Made by a program: the position numbers and the translations under genes. Under the pieces are notes generated by a model, which saw only the letters and a list, made by a program, of their open reading frames with translations, was not told the origin of the DNA and ran no database searches. From CAZXDS01 sp964639525 (GTDB taxonomy: Bacteria > Bacteroidota > Ignavibacteria > Ignavibacteriales > Melioribacteraceae): a DNA stretch of 6,280 bases. Shown here piece by piece: positions 1-5,416 of this stretch (position 1 is its first letter; every line of letters starts with the position of its first letter). The stretch lies in NCBI GenBank assembly GCA_964639525.1, contig CAZXDS010000191.1, forward strand, positions 1 to 6,280. The letters run 5' to 3'.

Positions 1-77
1 GACCAACAATTTGTTCAACACAACAAAATATTATTTAATACAAATACTAAAATTCAATTGCTTCGCAGTCAGTAGCA

Positions 78-94
78 GAAGTGCAAAGCACTTC
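78..94. repeat. short perfect hairpin, possible terminator of an upstream gene
   Basis: The arms gaagtgc (78-84) and gcacttc (88-94) are perfectly complementary around a 3-nt loop. On the + strand the stem is followed by aattttgtt, a weak and interrupted T tract, so it could be a poor intrinsic terminator for a gene left of the window. No such gene is visible, so the role is open. Confidence 0.35.
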
Positions 95-284
95 AATTTT
101 GTTCTTCTATAGTAGGTTTTCAGCAAAATAACTTGAATAGTATTGGTTAAAAGGACAGTATTTTTTATTTCACAGATGTCATTTTCGAACGTTTAAATCG
201 TAAATCCATTATTTGTGTTGCCTATATTCCTAATCAAGTTGGAAATAATAGAAACATCTTATTTTACGGACAGTTTAGTGTTAT

Positions 285-316
285 CTGTAGTGAATTTGTA
301 GTGTAATTCACTACAG
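285..316. repeat. perfect 12-bp inverted repeat upstream of rplU
   Basis: The arms ctgtagtgaatt (285-296) and aattcactacag (305-316) match without error around an 8-nt loop. The loop begins with tgtagtg, which also occurs in the left arm (286-292 and 297-303), so the sequence is a tandem half-repeat as well as a palindrome. No T tract follows, so it does not look like an intrinsic terminator. It lies about 110 bp ahead of rplU and could be a protein-binding operator or part of an autoregulatory leader for L21/L27. Neither role is shown by the sequence alone. Confidence 0.5.
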
Positions 317-365
317 TAATTGCCGTGGTCCATAATAATTTTCGCATAAATTATTTTTAAAATTA

Positions 366-396
366 TTGATTTAAAAGTTAAGATTAGCTATGTTTG
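366..396 (+). promoter_or_regulatory. candidate Bacteroidota-type promoter of rplU-rpmA
   Basis: TATGTTTG at 389-396 fits the Bacteroidota -7 consensus TAnnTTTG. A TTG at 366-368, separated by 20 nt, fits the short -33 element. Transcription would start near 403, giving a leader of roughly 25 nt containing the rplU ribosome binding site. The match is good, but such motifs arise easily in AT-rich DNA and the phylum is itself inferred. Confidence 0.45.
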
Positions 397-411
397 TAAG
401 CTAAAAGTTAA
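372..411. repeat. 10-bp direct repeats bracketing a small hairpin in the rplU promoter
   Basis: taaaagttaa occurs at 372-381 and again at 402-411, exactly 30 bp apart, which is close to three helical turns. Between them TTAGCT (384-389) and AGCTAA (399-404) form a 6-bp inverted repeat whose loop contains most of the candidate -7 element. This spacing suits a dimeric regulator binding one face of the DNA over the promoter, but chance cannot be excluded in so AT-rich a stretch. Confidence 0.35.
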
Positions 412-416
412 TTTAT

Positions 417-421
417 GGAGG
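417..421 (+). promoter_or_regulatory. ribosome binding site deciding the rplU start
   Basis: GGAGG lies 5 nt before the ATG at 427. An in-frame ATG at 415 overlaps this Shine-Dalgarno and would add four residues (MEDL) not typical of L21. The ribosome binding site therefore fixes the start at 427. Confidence 0.8.
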
Positions 422-426
422 ATTTG

Positions 427-735
427 ATGTTTGCAGTTGTTGATATAGCCGGACAACAGTTTAAAGTCGCTGAAAATGAAACACATTATGTTCCGCATAT
501 TGATGGGGAAATTGATTCTGCTGTTACATTTGATTCGGTTTTACTTTTTAATGATGGTAAGGAAACTAAGATTGGTTCACCTACTATTGAAGGATTAAAG
601 GTAGAAGCAAAATTGTTGGAAAATGTAAAAGATGAAAAAGTGATTGTTTTCAAAAAGAAAAGAAGAAAAGGCTACAAGAAAAAAAACGGTCACAGACAGC
701 AATTAACAAAAATTGAAATTACAAAAATTGGTTAA
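427..735 (+). CDS. rplU: 50S ribosomal protein L21
   Basis: L21 is a small protein of the large ribosomal subunit that binds 23S rRNA and contacts L20. The 102-residue product begins MFAVVDIAGQQFKV, the usual L21 N-terminal beta strand. It ends with the family signature: a basic run KKKRRKGYKKK (76-86) followed by GHRQQLT (88-94). Length is normal (about 103 in E. coli). The start at 427 is chosen because the ATG at 415 overlaps the GGAGG ribosome binding site. The gene is followed 17 nt later by rpmA, the standard bacterial L21-L27 pair, so the two are almost certainly co-transcribed. The upstream hairpins may control the operon. No anomalies are seen in the protein. Confidence 0.97.
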   Translation: MFAVVDIAGQQFKVAENETHYVPHIDGEIDSAVTFDSVLLFNDGKETKIGSPTIEGLKVEAKLLENVKDEKVIVFKKKRRKGYKKKNGHRQQLTKIEITKIG

Positions 736-752
736 TAAAAGAGGTTATTCTC

Positions 753-1010
753 ATGGCTCATAAAAAAGGTCAAGGTTCATCAAGGAACGGACGCGATAGT
801 AATCCCCAGTATTTGGGAGTCAAAAGATTTGGTGGAGAAAAAGTTACGGCAGGTTCTATAATAGTTAGACAACGCGGCACAAAATTTCATCCCGGCGTTA
901 ATGTAATGAAAGGCAGTGATGATACATTGTTTGCTACAATGGAAGGATTTGTAAAATTTGAAACTAAAAGAAATGATAGAAAATATATTTCTGTGCTTGA
1001 AACATTATAA
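753..1010 (+). CDS. rpmA: 50S ribosomal protein L27
   Basis: L27 sits at the peptidyl-transferase centre, where its flexible N-terminus reaches towards the tRNA acceptor ends. The 85-residue product starts MAHKKGQGSSRNGRDS, close to the universal L27 start. It carries the signature GSIIVRQRGTKFHPG (34-48). There is no N-terminal cleavable extension of the kind found in Firmicutes, so the mature end is made directly. GAGG at 741-744 lies 8 nt before the ATG. The gene ends in tandem stops (TAA then TGA, 1008-1013). It is the last gene of the rplU operon and is followed at once by an intrinsic terminator. The often-linked obgE gene is not present here; the next gene is convergent mdh. Confidence 0.98.
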   Translation: MAHKKGQGSSRNGRDSNPQYLGVKRFGGEKVTAGSIIVRQRGTKFHPGVNVMKGSDDTLFATMEGFVKFETKRNDRKYISVLETL

Positions 1011-1025
1011 TGATTTTACTTAATT

Positions 1026-1056
1026 AAAAAACCCTTTCATTTGAAAGGGTTTTTTT
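1026..1056. terminator. bidirectional intrinsic terminator between rpmA and mdh
   Basis: CCCTTTCA (1032-1039) pairs with TGAAAGGG (1042-1049), with at least 7 bp and a tight loop. The stem is flanked by an A run on the left (1026-1031) and a T run on the right (1050-1056). Read on + it ends rplU-rpmA transcription, and read on - it ends mdh, whose stop codon is about 27 bp away. The symmetry is typical of a shared terminator between convergent genes. Confidence 0.9.
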
Positions 1057-1082
1057 GTTTTAAATAATATAAGAGCTAAATA

Positions 1083-2048
1083 TTAAAGCCCTAACTTTTC
1101 CATATCAGCTACTAAGTTTTTTACTGCATTAACAGAATTATTAAAAGCTTCTTGTTCAGTGGCATCTAAATTTAATTCAAGAATTCTTTCAACACCGTTT
1201 GCACCAAGAACAGCCGGAACTCCAACAAAGTAACCATCAACTCCAAATTCACCATTCAGGTAAACACATGAGGGGAGAACTCGTTTTTGGTCTTTCATTA
1301 TTGCAGTTGCCATTGCAGTTGCAGCAGCAGCAGGAGAAACAAAAGCTGAGCCGGTTTTTAATAATTTAACAACTTCACCGCCTGCTTTTTTAGTTCTTGC
1401 AACCATAGCATCCATAACTTCTTTTGCTTTAGCAGCATCTTTGTATTTCCTCTCCAATAATTCCATAACAGGAACGCCGTTTACATTTGCATAGCGAATA
1501 AGCGGAACCATTGAATCACCGTGTCCGCCAAGAACCATTGCATTAACATCCTTAACAGAAACATCAAGTTCCCAAGCTATAAAAGTTGAAAAACGTGATG
1601 AATCCAAAACTCCTGCTTGACCAATAACACGTTGAGTAGGAAAGCCTGTAACTTTTTGGAACAAAGTAACCATTGCATCCAAAGGATTAGAAATAATAAT
1701 TACAATTGCATTTGGAGCATGTTCTTTTACGCCTTCGGCAACACTGCGCATTATTTTTGAGTTTATTGTTAATAAATCATCTCGGCTCATTCCGGGTTTA
1801 CGCGGTAAGCCTGCAGTGATAATTACAAGGTCTGCGTTATCAAGTCCGGCGTATTCATTAGTGCCTGATAATTTAGCATCGGAACCTGTAATACGTGAAG
1901 CTTCACCAATATCCAGAGTTTTACCTTGGGGCATATCCTCAACAATATCAAACATAATTACATCTGCAAGTTCTTGCGATGAAATTAAATGAGCCAAAAC
2001 GCCGCCAATTTGTCCACCGCCTATTAATGCGATTTTTTTGCGTGCCAT
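1083..2048 (-). CDS. mdh: malate dehydrogenase, LDH-like NAD type
   Basis: The enzyme interconverts malate and oxaloacetate with NAD(H) in the cytoplasm (TCA cycle and gluconeogenesis). The 321-residue protein opens with the Rossmann glycine loop GGGQIG (10-15). An acidic D34 ends the second beta strand, as expected for NAD preference. The mobile substrate loop AGLPRKPGMSRDDLL (79-93) has R83 and R89 in the positions where MDHs bind the dicarboxylate; lactate dehydrogenases have Q at the first of these. SNPLD (120-124), D149 and R152 (VLDSSRF), and the catalytic H176 (GGHGDSMVP, 174-182) are all present. Length is usual for the LDH-like MDH group. A strong AGGAGG (2056-2061) lies 7 nt before the ATG. 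The gene has a 142-bp leader region and converges on rpmA across a shared terminator. Confidence 0.96.
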   Translation of the reverse strand: MARKKIALIGGGQIGGVLAHLISSQELADVIMFDIVEDMPQGKTLDIGEASRITGSDAKLSGTNEYAGLDNADLVIITAGLPRKPGMSRDDLLTINSKIMRSVAEGVKEHAPNAIVIIISNPLDAMVTLFQKVTGFPTQRVIGQAGVLDSSRFSTFIAWELDVSVKDVNAMVLGGHGDSMVPLIRYANVNGVPVMELLERKYKDAAKAKEVMDAMVARTKKAGGEVVKLLKTGSAFVSPAAAATAMATAIMKDQKRVLPSCVYLNGEFGVDGYFVGVPAVLGANGVERILELNLDATEQEAFNNSVNAVKNLVADMEKLGL

Positions 2049-2080
2049 AATCTTACCTCCTAAATTAAATGAAAATTACT

Positions 2081-2108
2081 CTTAATTAACCTTTTTACTT
2101 TAATTAAG
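2081..2108. repeat. 9-bp inverted repeat in the mdh leader
   Basis: cttaattaa (2081-2089) and ttaattaag (2100-2108) are perfect inverted copies around a 10-nt loop, lying 20-50 bp before the Shine-Dalgarno of mdh. Each arm contains the self-palindrome TTAATTAA. It could be an operator or a weak leader hairpin. The all-A/T core makes chance origin plausible. Confidence 0.3.
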
Positions 2109-2140
2109 TTTTTAAGACCTAAATATCTCAATTACTAATC

Positions 2141-2148
2141 CAAACTTA
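2141..2148 (-). promoter_or_regulatory. candidate -7 element of the mdh promoter
   Basis: Read on the - strand this is TAAGTTTG, a match to the Bacteroidota -7 consensus TAnnTTTG. Only a poor TTTT-type -33 sequence lies at the right distance (around 2168-2171). Transcription starting about 7 nt downstream would give a leader of about 85 nt containing the 2081-2108 inverted repeat. No convincing terminator separates it from the end of pfk, so mdh may also receive read-through. Confidence 0.35.
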
Positions 2149-2190
2149 TAAAAAATATTGCTATGCTAAAAGAATAGAAAAGAAAAACTC

Positions 2191-3390
2191 TTATTCGCTT
2201 GTCATAATAAAGAGCGGTTTATTCTCAAAACTCTTGTATTGAGGTCGCAGCCTTTCCGTATTATAGAATTTATGAACATCTACTATTTTTTTTGTACTCG
2301 TAATAATTTCAATTGGGGCATTATCATATCTGCCGTTTTTAAGTGTTACCAATCTGCCGGTTGTTCCTTCAAGGATTAAATCAAGTGCTAAATTACCATA
2401 AGCCATAGGAACAATAGAATCAATGGCATCAGGATTTCCACTTCTGACAAGATAACCCAGCCTTTGATTAATTACGTTAATTCGCTTTCCGTTATTGTAC
2501 TTAGGAGAAATTTCTTTTAGCTGAGCAGAAACCAAATCACCAATGCCACCAAGCTTTTTATGCCCGAACATATCCTGTTCCTCGTTTTTAAATATCATTT
2601 CGCCGCCTTCAAACATAGCGCCTTCGGATACAAGCACAACCGAATATTTACTCGGGTTGGTTTTCCTATCGTCAACAAGCAGTTTTGTTAATAAGTCAAT
2701 ATCACATTTGTATTCAGGAATTATACATCTATCTGAAGCACCCGCCATAGTCGGTAACAAAGCACTGAAACCTGCATATCTTCCAAAAACTTCAATTACT
2801 AAAAATCGCTCGTGCGAACCTGCGGTAGTTCTGAGTTTGTGTGTCATTTCAATTGTTCGTGTAACACAAGTACTAAACCCAATGCAATAATCAGTGCCGG
2901 GAACATCATTATCCATTGTTTTAGGCATGGCAACTACTTTTACCCCTTTATGATGAAGGTGAACTCCGTAACTTAAAGTATCATCACCGCCGATAGGAAT
3001 TAAATAATCAAGACCAAGAAAATCAATATTTTTTAATACTTCTTCTGTAAGATCATTCACCTCATCTTTGTATTTATCTTTCAAATGAATAGGAATGCTT
3101 ACGGCTGGAACGTTACTTGGTCTTGTGCGGGATGAATGCAAAAATGTTCCGCCTGTTCTTCCGGCGCGATTAACAATTTCTTCAGTCAAGTGAATAAAAT
3201 TATCGTCGTTGTCATAATCCTTTTCGCGAACAATTTCAATTAATCCCGCCCATCCTCTTTTTATTCCAATAACCTCATACCCTTCTCTTCTAGCTCTGAT
3301 TGTTATTGCACGAATAGCAGGATTTAATCCGGGTACATCTCCTCCTCCGGTTAGTATTCCAATTCTTCCTTTTATTTTTTTTACTGCCAT
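2191..3390 (-). CDS. pfp: 6-phosphofructokinase with pyrophosphate-type active site (group III-like)
   Basis: The enzyme phosphorylates fructose 6-phosphate to fructose 1,6-bisphosphate in the cytoplasm. The 399-residue protein starts with RIGILTGGGDVPGLN (9-23), the PFK phosphate-donor loop. It carries GGDDT (134-138) and PKTMDND (156-162) with catalytic aspartates D160 and D162, EVFGRYAG (200-207), IPE (224-226) and a late QRLGYLVRSG sugar-phosphate motif. ATP-dependent enzymes have Gly at the positions of D137 and K157. Asp plus Lys there is the established mark of PPi-dependent, reversible PFKs, so PPi use is inferred and the common label 'ATP-PFK' may be wrong. Phe202 replaces the Met of the usual EVMGR motif. 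AGGAG (3396-3400) lies 5 nt before the ATG. The coding sequence is complete, but the first 14 codons and the ribosome binding site are repeated across the assembly gap just upstream. Confidence 0.9.
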   Translation of the reverse strand: MAVKKIKGRIGILTGGGDVPGLNPAIRAITIRARREGYEVIGIKRGWAGLIEIVREKDYDNDDNFIHLTEEIVNRAGRTGGTFLHSSRTRPSNVPAVSIPIHLKDKYKDEVNDLTEEVLKNIDFLGLDYLIPIGGDDTLSYGVHLHHKGVKVVAMPKTMDNDVPGTDYCIGFSTCVTRTIEMTHKLRTTAGSHERFLVIEVFGRYAGFSALLPTMAGASDRCIIPEYKCDIDLLTKLLVDDRKTNPSKYSVVLVSEGAMFEGGEMIFKNEEQDMFGHKKLGGIGDLVSAQLKEISPKYNNGKRINVINQRLGYLVRSGNPDAIDSIVPMAYGNLALDLILEGTTGRLVTLKNGRYDNAPIEIITSTKKIVDVHKFYNTERLRPQYKSFENKPLFIMTSE

Positions 3391-3402
3391 AATAGCTCCT
3401 AA
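3348..3402. repeat. left copy of a 55-bp duplication at the assembly gap
   Basis: This 55-bp segment holds the first 14 codons of pfk (through ILT plus one base) and its ribosome binding site. It is base-for-base identical to 3503-3557 on the other side of the N run and ends exactly where the Ns begin. This copy is the real start of pfk because it is continuous with the rest of the gene. Confidence 0.95.
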
Positions 3403-3502
3403 NNNNNNNNNNNNNNNNNNNNNNNNNNNNNNNNNNNNNNNNNNNNNNNNNNNNNNNNNNNNNNNNNNNNNNNNNNNNNNNNNNNNNNNNNNNNNNNNNN
3501 NN
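3403..3502. other. 100-N assembly gap
   Basis: Exactly one hundred Ns, the usual placeholder length for a scaffold join of unknown size. The identical 55-bp ends on both sides suggest the two contigs overlap and that no sequence is missing. Collapsing 3403-3557 would leave about 255 bp between the symporter stop and the pfk start codon. Confidence 0.95.
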
Positions 3503-3557
3503 CGGTTAGTATTCCAATTCTTCCTTTTATTTTTTTTACTGCCATAATAGCTCCTAA
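3503..3557. repeat. right copy of the 55-bp duplication; false second pfk start
   Basis: This is identical to 3348-3402 and begins at the first base after the Ns. Read on -, it shows the ribosome binding site and MAVKKIKGRIGILT of pfk again and then runs into Ns. It should not be annotated as a separate gene or truncated paralogue. Sequence beyond 3557 is the true upstream region of pfk. Confidence 0.9.
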
Positions 3558-3670
3558 TTTTAAATCATAAATTGCATAAATCAATACAGAAATATAATAA
3601 AGAAAATTATTTTTTTATTTTAACAATTTGAATAGAAATAATACAGCGTATATATATTAGATAATAGATT

Positions 3671-3694
3671 ATATAAAAATATATATTTTTATAT
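3671..3694. repeat. 24-bp perfect AT-only palindrome
   Basis: atataaaaatat (3671-3682) is followed directly by its reverse complement atatttttatat (3683-3694). It could be cruciform-prone DNA, an operator, or an AT-rich element near the pfk promoter. Its composition is entirely A/T, so it is less significant than its length suggests. Confidence 0.5.
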
Positions 3695-3709
3695 CTTTGT
3701 ATAGTGAGG

Positions 3710-3758
3710 AGTTTATTTTCATTGAACAGAAAATAAATCTGTTCAATGAAAATAAACT
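3710..3758 (-). terminator. long 20-bp hairpin downstream of the symporter gene
   Basis: The 20-nt arms at 3710-3729 and 3739-3758 are perfectly complementary around a 9-nt loop (aaaataaat). The stem lies about 43 bp past the symporter stop codon, so it most likely ends or protects that mRNA. No U tract follows on the - strand, so it is not a textbook intrinsic terminator. The 9-mer gaaaataaa occurs both across the loop edge (3729-3737) and in the right arm (3748-3756), so the left arm segment 3712-3720 can pair with either. An operator role for pfk is the alternative. Confidence 0.5.
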
Positions 3759-3800
3759 AATAAATATGACTGCGTATATAATTCGCTAATGAGTTAATGC

Positions 3801-5396
3801 TTATTTCTTTTTATATTCTTTATGTTCAACGGAAAAATAACCTTTTGTCATTTTTTTCAACTTTGTTGAAAGCAAAATTATAGCTAACAAATTAGGAAAG
3901 GTCATAAATCCCAATGCAGCATCGCCAAAACTCCAGATTGTTTCCAATTGTGCAATTGCTCCGATAAATACGAAAAGTAAAAAGAACCATTTGTAAATTT
4001 TAATAGCTTTGTGTCCGAAAAGATAATCTGCCGCACGGTCACCGTAAAACGACCAACTTATTGCAGTTGAAATTGCAAACAGAGCAACGCTGACGGTAAT
4101 TATTTTATCTCCGTAGCTAAATAGCCAACTTAAACCCTGCTTAAACGCAAATGCAGTTAAAATACTGCTGTTCATCATTGTGCCGGCATAACTCGGATCA
4201 ATTCTTTGCACATAAAATTCTGTGTGATGCCAAGCTCCGGTAACAATTATTGCAAGTCCGGTCATTGTGCAGATAATTATTGTATCAATAAAAGGTCCCA
4301 ACATTGCAACTGCACCTTCTCTTTCAGGAAACTCGGTTTTTGCCGTTGAGTGAGCAATTGCGGCACTACCTTGCCCGGCTTCGTTGGAATAAAGTCCGCG
4401 TTTTATTCCCCATAGCATAGTATTCATAAAGAAAAGAAAAGTTCCACTCGAAACACCTGCTATTTGCGATGGGGGATTGAAAGCCATATCAAATATCATA
4501 TTAAAACTCGGTACAAGTTTATCGAGGTTTGCAACAAGAATCAACAATGCAGCAACTACATAAATTAACGCCATAAAAGGTGCAAGAAACCCTGTAACAT
4601 TTCCGATTCTTTTTATTCCGCCAATAATTACGGCGCCAATAATCACAACAAGTACAAGTCCGTTAAGTATTTGCTGAATTGAAAGACTAAGTAAACCAAA
4701 CAACATGAATTTGCTCGTTAAAAAATGATTTGGTCCAACAAGTTGAACTACTTCTGAATATATTTGGTCGGAAACTGTAAACGATTGAATTGCATTTCCC
4801 GTAGCAAATGAACAGATAACAGCAAAACTTGCAAATGTAACGGCAAGCCAACGCCAATTTGGACCGAGTCCTTTTTCAATTGTGTACATTGGTCCGCCGG
4901 CTGTATTTCCCTCCGAATCGAAATCTCTAAATTTAACGGCAAGTGTAGATTCTGCATATTTTAATGCAGTTCCGAAAAATGCTGTTATCCACATCCAAAA
5001 AAGTGCACCGGGTCCTCCGTAATAAAGTGCTGTAGCAACTCCGGCAATATTGCCAATTCCTACTGTTGCTGAAAGGGCAGTGGACAGTGCTTGATAATGT
5101 TTCAAATCCCCTTTGTCTTCAGGGTTGTCATATCTTCCGGCAGTAACTTTCATTCCGTGCCACACATAACGCAACTGAGGAAAACCTAATTTAATAGTGA
5201 TAAAAATACCTGTACCAAGAAGTGCTATTACCATTAAAGGAATCATGCCGAGTGGTAAGTTTTTTGAAGGAAAATTTTTAATAATATCAAAATTTCCGGG
5301 GAAAGACCAAACTATATCAAAAGTAGAAAATCCGAATACAATAATTATTAATAGTATTACAGCAAATGTTATCAGAGCAAGTGTTGATTTTTTCAT
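3801..5396 (-). CDS. alanine/glycine:cation symporter (AGCS family)
   Basis: This inner-membrane carrier is likely to take up alanine or glycine with Na+ (TC 2.A.25). From the ATG at 5396 it has 531 residues. Family marks are GTGIFITIKLGFPQLR (about 61-76), SATVGIGNIAGVATAL (109-124) with GGPGALFWMW, GTALKYAESTLAVKFR (142-157), GGPMYTIEKGLG, and YSNEAGQGSAAIAHS (336-350) followed by FIDTIIICTMTG. The protein is longer than the usual 450-490 because of an added N-terminal membrane segment (about 6-23) and a short linker before the canonical first helix, plus extra loop sequence. A TTG at 5402 would add two residues; ATG is preferred. There is no clear Shine-Dalgarno, only an A-rich spacer, unlike rplU, mdh and pfk. 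It follows the NSS gene by 20 nt, so translation may depend on that upstream gene. Substrate is inferred from family only. Confidence 0.92.
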   Translation of the reverse strand: MKKSTLALITFAVILLIIIVFGFSTFDIVWSFPGNFDIIKNFPSKNLPLGMIPLMVIALLGTGIFITIKLGFPQLRYVWHGMKVTAGRYDNPEDKGDLKHYQALSTALSATVGIGNIAGVATALYYGGPGALFWMWITAFFGTALKYAESTLAVKFRDFDSEGNTAGGPMYTIEKGLGPNWRWLAVTFASFAVICSFATGNAIQSFTVSDQIYSEVVQLVGPNHFLTSKFMLFGLLSLSIQQILNGLVLVVIIGAVIIGGIKRIGNVTGFLAPFMALIYVVAALLILVANLDKLVPSFNMIFDMAFNPPSQIAGVSSGTFLFFMNTMLWGIKRGLYSNEAGQGSAAIAHSTAKTEFPEREGAVAMLGPFIDTIIICTMTGLAIIVTGAWHHTEFYVQRIDPSYAGTMMNSSILTAFAFKQGLSWLFSYGDKIITVSVALFAISTAISWSFYGDRAADYLFGHKAIKIYKWFFLLFVFIGAIAQLETIWSFGDAALGFMTFPNLLAIILLSTKLKKMTKGYFSVEHKEYKKK

Positions 5397-5416
5397 AAGC
5401 AATATTCTTTTTTTTG

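Larger units (their letters stand above)
1..414. other. gene-free region upstream of rplU
   Basis: No coding region can be supported here. The longest stop-free + strand stretch I traced (151-303, about 51 codons) has no ATG, GTG or TTG start, no ribosome binding site, and no recognisable protein. Short open frames run in from the left edge and stop at 73-75 and 110-112; they could be the tail of an upstream gene but resemble nothing I know. What the region does hold is structure: a 7-bp hairpin (78-94), a perfect 12-bp hairpin (285-316), a 9-bp AT-only inverted repeat (334-342 with 359-367), and a promoter and direct-repeat cluster (366-411) leading into rplU. The nested hairpins would make a structured leader if transcription began upstream of 285. 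Confidence 0.6.
3558..3800. other. intergenic region between symporter gene and pfk
   Basis: This strongly AT-rich stretch holds the pfk leader (right after the gap copy), a 24-bp palindrome (3671-3694) and a long hairpin (3710-3758) probably linked to the end of the symporter mRNA. A near-direct repeat acNgcgtatata (3643-3654 and 3769-3780, 11 of 12 matching) brackets both. I found no convincing promoter for pfk on the - strand; the nearest TAnnTTTG-like sequence (TATATTTC) has no suitable -33 element. No gene is supported here. Confidence 0.6.

Noticed and set aside
151..303. 51-codon stop-free + strand stretch upstream of rplU, possibly a decayed or small gene
   Set aside because: It has no ATG, GTG or TTG start, no ribosome binding site, and its end runs into the perfect hairpin. 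Such lengths occur by chance.
415..426. Upstream in-frame ATG for rplU
   Set aside because: It overlaps the GGAGG ribosome binding site and adds residues not found in L21. The ATG at 427 gives the normal N-terminus.
2543..2890. 115-codon open frame on the + strand within pfk
   Set aside because: It lies wholly antisense to a strongly supported gene, and its product resembles no protein family. It is a shadow of the pfk codon pattern.
3503..3557. Genuine tandem duplication or attachment site next to pfk
   Set aside because: The copies end exactly at a 100-N run and their length equals a common assembler k-mer, so an artefact is much more likely.
3399..3584. Open frame on the - strand repeating the pfk N-terminus before running into Ns
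   Set aside because: It is made of the right-hand 55-bp copy plus upstream leader sequence translated through and ends in the gap. It is not a second gene.
4748..4957. 69-codon open frame on the - strand inside the symporter
   Set aside because: It is out of frame within a clear AGCS coding sequence, with low-complexity product and no independent start signal.
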